A stretch of 7,318 nt of DNA, taken from contig JBBRVU010000197.1 of NCBI GenBank assembly GCA_038246575.1, positions 1 to 7,318 of the forward strand. Direction: 5' to 3'. This DNA comes from JACCUZ01 sp038246575 (GTDB lineage: Bacteria > Actinomycetota > Actinomycetes > JACCUZ01). The notes under the pieces are model-generated. The model was not told where the DNA came from. It saw only the letters and a list, made by a program, of their open reading frames with translations, and did no database searches. The position numbers were made by a program, and so were the translations under genes. The stretch's first letter is position 1. Each line of letters begins with the position of its first letter. Positions 5,421-7,318 of the stretch are shown here, piece by piece.

Positions 5421-5949
5421 GCCGCGGCGGACGACCCGTCTGGACCAGCCGCGCGAGGTCCGTCGCACGCTGGTCCCCACACCCACGTACGACCCGGAGG
5501 CCTTCGGTCGCATGAGCGAGCGCATCGCGCGCTTCATCGGCACCGGACGCTTCCTGGTCTACATGACGGCCGTCATCATCATCTGGCTGATCTGGAACTT
5601 CACCGCGCCGCAGGGCATCCGGTTCGACGACTACCCGTTCATCTTCCTGACCCTGGTGCTGTCACTGCAGGCGTCGTACGCGGCCCCGCTGATCCTGCTC
5701 GCGCAGAACCGGCAGACCGACCGCGACCGCGTGACCTACGAGCAGGACCGGCTGCGGGCCGAGCGCAACATCGCCGACACGGACTACCTCACCCGCGAGG
5801 TGGCGTCGCTGCGGATGGCGGTCGGCGAGGTCGCCACTCGCGACTTCCTGCGCTCCGAGCTGCGCTCACTGCTCGACGAGCTCGAGGAGCGCAGCGTCGC
5901 CTCCCGGCCCGAGAGCGACGACTCTGCGCCGGGGACCGGAGGCCGTTGA
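5410..5949 (+). CDS. DUF1003 family two-helix membrane protein
   Basis: A 179-residue protein with the DUF1003 (PF06210) signature: a transmembrane helix at about 48-65 (FLVYMTAVIIIWLIWNFT), then DDYPFIFLTLVLSLQASYAA with a second helix at about 76-97, ending LLAQNRQ (96-102). Residues 103-162 are charged and helical (DRDRVTYEQDRLRAERN, then LRSELRSLLDELEER), a probable cytoplasmic coiled coil. The N-terminal 45 residues are basic and lack a signal peptide, so both termini are probably inside. The molecular function of DUF1003 is not known. The 11-base overlap and strong ribosome site tie it to the MgtE-N/CBS protein. I infer it may be that protein's membrane partner or anchor, or a small channel component. 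Its stop overlaps the GNAT start. Confidence 0.92.
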   Translation: MAREPRRTTRLDQPREVRRTLVPTPTYDPEAFGRMSERIARFIGTGRFLVYMTAVIIIWLIWNFTAPQGIRFDDYPFIFLTLVLSLQASYAAPLILLAQNRQTDRDRVTYEQDRLRAERNIADTDYLTREVASLRMAVGEVATRDFLRSELRSLLDELEERSVASRPESDDSAPGTGGR

Positions 5950-6473
5950 TCGATCTGCGCGCGGGCGAGCTGCGGCTGCGCAGCCTGGCGCCGTCCGACG
6001 TGGACGTCCTGGCGGCGGCGGCACCCTTCCCGGACGAGGCGGCGGTGCGCTGGCAGGAGCTCGTCGACACAGCCCCGACGCTGGCGGACGGCGGGTTCCT
6101 CAGTCTGGCCGCCGAGTGGTCGGGCGAGCTCGTCGGCAACATCCAGGCCAGGGCACCACGCAACGGCTTCCCGGACGGAACCTGCGAGATCGGCATGGAG
6201 CTGTTTCCCCTCGCCCGGGGCCGCGGGATCGCCGTGCCCGCAGTCATGGCGTTCACCGACCATCTGCTGACGCAGGGGTGGGCACGAGTTCAGGCCAGCA
6301 CCAGCACGGAGAACCGATCCATGCGCGCGACTCTCGCTCGCGCCGGGTACCGCGAGGAGGGCATCTTGCGGTCGTTCGCGCCCGACGACACCGGTGGCAG
6401 GGACGACTACGTGATGTACGCAGTCACCGCCGGCGACCGCGCAGCACCAGCAGCACGAGGAACGTCGCGATGA
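5946..6473 (+). CDS. GNAT-family N-acetyltransferase (RimJ/RimL-like)
   Basis: A 175-residue GCN5-related acetyltransferase. The acetyl-CoA pyrophosphate loop is seen as LFPLARGRGIAVPAV (86-100), in the Arg-Gly-Arg-Gly-Ile-Ala form. The C-terminal Asn123...GYREEGILRSF (134-144) is the common RimJ/RimL-type ending (N-x-x-S ... G-Y/F ... E-G). It transfers acetyl from acetyl-CoA to an amine, perhaps a protein N-terminus or small molecule; the target is unknown. The start is TTG at 5946, overlapping the DUF1003 stop as TTGA. GGAGG lies at 5938-5942, only three bases away. No other start codon preserves the N-terminal strands (the next ATG, at codon 84, is far too late), so TTG is the best choice. 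The last 16 residues (TAGDRAAPAARGTSR region) extend past the usual family end and lie over the 3' end of the convergent membrane-protein gene. Confidence 0.88.
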   Translation: MIDLRAGELRLRSLAPSDVDVLAAAAPFPDEAAVRWQELVDTAPTLADGGFLSLAAEWSGELVGNIQARAPRNGFPDGTCEIGMELFPLARGRGIAVPAVMAFTDHLLTQGWARVQASTSTENRSMRATLARAGYREEGILRSFAPDDTGGRDDYVMYAVTAGDRAAPAARGTSR

Positions 6474-6714
6474 AGGCACCGGCAGCCCCCGAGCCGGCCC
6501 GAAGGAACGGCAGCAGCGCGAAGAGCACCGAGACGGCGCTGGCCGCGACCGCGGCCGACACTGCCGCCGTCCGGACCCTGCTGGACCGTCGCTCGACCGC
6601 CCCCTCGTCGCGTCTCTCGGGCGTCCGGGTCGGGTCGCCGGAGAGGGAGCGCTCCACGTCGGCCAGGAGCGCCTCGATGTCGTCAGGATCTCGGTTGTCA
6701 CCGGTGCGGGCCAT
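6424..6714 (-). CDS. Small two-helix membrane protein of unknown function
   Basis: A 96-residue protein I do not recognise. Residues 1-45 are polar, with an acidic amphipathic helix DDIEALLADVERSL (11-24) followed by a Pro/Arg/Asp linker. Residues about 47-70 and 74-92 are hydrophobic segments separated by RAGSGAAG, making a hairpin in the membrane. The protein ends in RGRRR, so both ends are likely cytoplasmic. The ATG at 6714 has GGAG two bases upstream (6717-6720 on this strand), a short but usable spacing. The 3' end overlaps the convergent GNAT gene by 50 bases. It is divergent from the 116-aa membrane protein at 6761. Coding is supported by sensible hydropathy and charge layout, but homology was not tested. 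Confidence 0.72.
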   Translation of the reverse strand: MARTGDNRDPDDIEALLADVERSLSGDPTRTPERRDEGAVERRSSRVRTAAVSAAVAASAVSVLFALLPFLRAGSGAAGAFIATFLVLLVLRGRRR

Positions 6715-6743
6715 GTCTCCATGATGCGCCCTCGCCGGAACTG

Positions 6744-6753
6744 GCTATAGCGT
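6744..6753. promoter_or_regulatory. Palindromic -10 region between two small membrane-protein genes
   Basis: The perfect 8-bp palindrome GCTATAGC (6744-6751) overlaps TAGCGT (6748-6753), a TANNNT-type -10 box for the plus-strand gene seven bases before its ATG at 6761. This suggests a leaderless start. Read on the minus strand, TATAGC lies about 30 bases before the ATG at 6714 and could serve that gene. No -35 boxes are obvious. Confidence 0.4.
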
Positions 6754-6760
6754 GCTGAGC

Positions 6761-7111
6761 ATGACGGCGGACCACGAGGAGACCCGGCGCGACCTTGCGG
6801 CGACCGTCGAGGCACGCCGCGAGCTGGGTTCCGCGTACGAGGACGCCCTGGTGCAGGCGTTCTGTGATCGCATCGACACCACGATCGAGCGGCGGATCGA
6901 CGAGCGAGTCGACCACGCCGTGGGTCGGGACGAGGGAGGTGGCTCCCAGCACTTCGTGCTGGGAGTGGTCTCGCTCGGCACCGGGATCCCCATCACGGCG
7001 ATCGCATCCAGCACCGGCGGGACTGGGGCCCTCATCGTCGCGTGGGTGGGCATCGTCGGCGTGAACGCGGCGTACGCCTGGGGACAGACCCGCCGTCGCC
7101 TGCGTCGCTAG
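6761..7111 (+). CDS. Small conserved-type actinobacterial membrane protein, unknown function
   Basis: A 116-residue protein starting at ATG 6761; the GTG three codons earlier is less likely because a -10 box overlaps it. Residues 1-55 are charged and helical. They contain ELGSAYEDALVQAFCDRID and then TIERRIDERVDHAV, whose arginine/isoleucine/aspartate spacing suggests a coiled coil. A Gly-rich linker leads to two hydrophobic helices, about 66-82 (VLGVVSLGTGIPITAIA) and 87-106 (GTGALIVAWVGIVGVNAAYA). The tail is RRRLRR. Many actinobacteria have hypothetical proteins with this Y-E-x-x-L-V-x-x-F ... R-I-D plan next to a glycine-rich pair of helices. That resemblance is from memory and no role is established. 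The gene runs towards the MarR gene, with 18 bases between stop codons. Confidence 0.78.
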   Translation: MTADHEETRRDLAATVEARRELGSAYEDALVQAFCDRIDTTIERRIDERVDHAVGRDEGGGSQHFVLGVVSLGTGIPITAIASSTGGTGALIVAWVGIVGVNAAYAWGQTRRRLRR

Positions 7112-7129
7112 CCCGAGGCCAGCATGCGG

Positions 7130-7318
7130 TCAGGCAGGTGCCGGGCTCGAGTCCACGACCAGCGCGAGCAGCCCGGCCAGCTCGTCGGCCTGCGCGTCGC
7201 TGAGACCGCCGACGGCGTAGTCGTGGACGCCGCGCAGGTGGGTGGGGGTGGCCGCACGGAGCCGGTCGAAGCCGGCCGCGGTCAGCACGGCGTACAACCC
7301 GCGACCGTCGTCCTCGGA
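7130..7318 (-). CDS. MarR-family transcriptional regulator, C-terminal part
   Basis: An open frame enters at the window's right edge and stops at TGA (7132-7130), giving 62 residues. It begins SEDDGRGLYAVLTAAGFDRL, which fits the MarR wing and following helix (D-x-R-G-x-x-x-x-L-T-x-x-G). It continues with RAATPTHLRGVHDYAVGGLS and ends in a leucine-rich dimerisation helix (DAQADELAGLLALV). MarR proteins are homodimeric winged-helix repressors that often sense small phenolic or oxidant ligands and control a neighbouring gene, which lies outside this window. The recognition helix and ligand site are not in view, so nothing can be said about its target. The family call rests on the wing motif and the C-terminal helices. 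Confidence 0.75.
   Translation of the reverse strand, partial: SEDDGRGLYAVLTAAGFDRLRAATPTHLRGVHDYAVGGLSDAQADELAGLLALVVDSSPAPA

Noticed and set aside
4134..5543. A 469-codon minus-strand open frame opposite the MgtE-N/CBS gene
   Set aside because: The product is a repetitive His/Arg/Leu/Gln-rich sequence that mirrors the repeated codons of the sense gene. It has no domain and no ribosome site.
5784..6815. A 343-codon minus-strand frame over the DUF1003 and GNAT genes
   Set aside because: No domain, Arg/Ser-rich composition, and it also covers the small membrane protein in a different frame.
7110..7147. AGCCCG/CGGGCT inverted repeat as a terminator between the 116-aa and MarR genes
   Set aside because: The loop is 26 bases with no further convincing pairing, and six GC-rich pairs at that distance are expected by chance.
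1..7318. Mobile element, CRISPR array, phage, toxin-antitoxin or tRNA genes
   Set aside because: No transposase or integrase motifs, no spaced direct repeats, no terminal inverted repeats, and no cloverleaf-like segment were seen on either strand. Composition looks even along the window.

Overview
The window is a high-GC stretch of an actinobacterial chromosome, probably Nocardioides or a close relative in Nocardioidaceae. The evidence is strongly GC-biased third codon positions, GTG and TTG starts, TANNNT-type -10 boxes placed right next to start codons, and protein types typical of that group. The organism call is inference from style and has not been searched. Genes are tightly packed, with no intergenic gap above about 75 bases. 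I see no tRNA, rRNA, CRISPR array, insertion sequence, phage gene or integration site.

Left part (1-3564): the 3' end of a secreted phosphoesterase (+) runs convergently into a minus-strand block. In transcription order that block is an EamA/DMT-family membrane transporter (3564-2632), a malyl-CoA-lyase-like CoA ester lyase (2600-1623), a short-chain dehydrogenase directly abutting it (1622-873), and a PhnB-like VOC-fold protein (803-390). The lyase and dehydrogenase are almost certainly co-translated. The lyase appears to have its own leaderless promoter just behind the transporter. A GNRA-tetraloop hairpin separates the phosphoesterase from the VOC gene.

Middle part (3565-6473): a 48-bp divergent promoter region holding an interrupted inverted repeat leads into plus-strand genes. 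First is an unrecognised 174-aa actinobacterial protein, possibly with a split-barrel fold. Next comes a soluble PRC-barrel/MgtE-N/CBS protein that lacks the MgtE channel domain. It overlaps a two-helix DUF1003 membrane protein, which in turn overlaps a GNAT acetyltransferase. The MgtE-N/CBS and DUF1003 proteins look like a separated sensor and membrane partner. This is the most interesting functional hypothesis here.

Right part (6424-7318): a small two-helix membrane protein (-) overlaps the GNAT gene tail-to-tail. It is divergent from another small two-helix membrane protein (+), and the two share a short promoter region containing the palindrome GCTATAGC. The window ends inside a minus-strand MarR-family regulator, of which only the C-terminal 62 residues are present.

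Overall this is mostly ordinary housekeeping and accessory chromosome, not a defence or mobile island. The points worth a second look are the channel-less MgtE/DUF1003 pair, the regular 12-residue repeat inside it, the recurring TAGCnT leaderless-start pattern, and two compact divergent or convergent arrangements.
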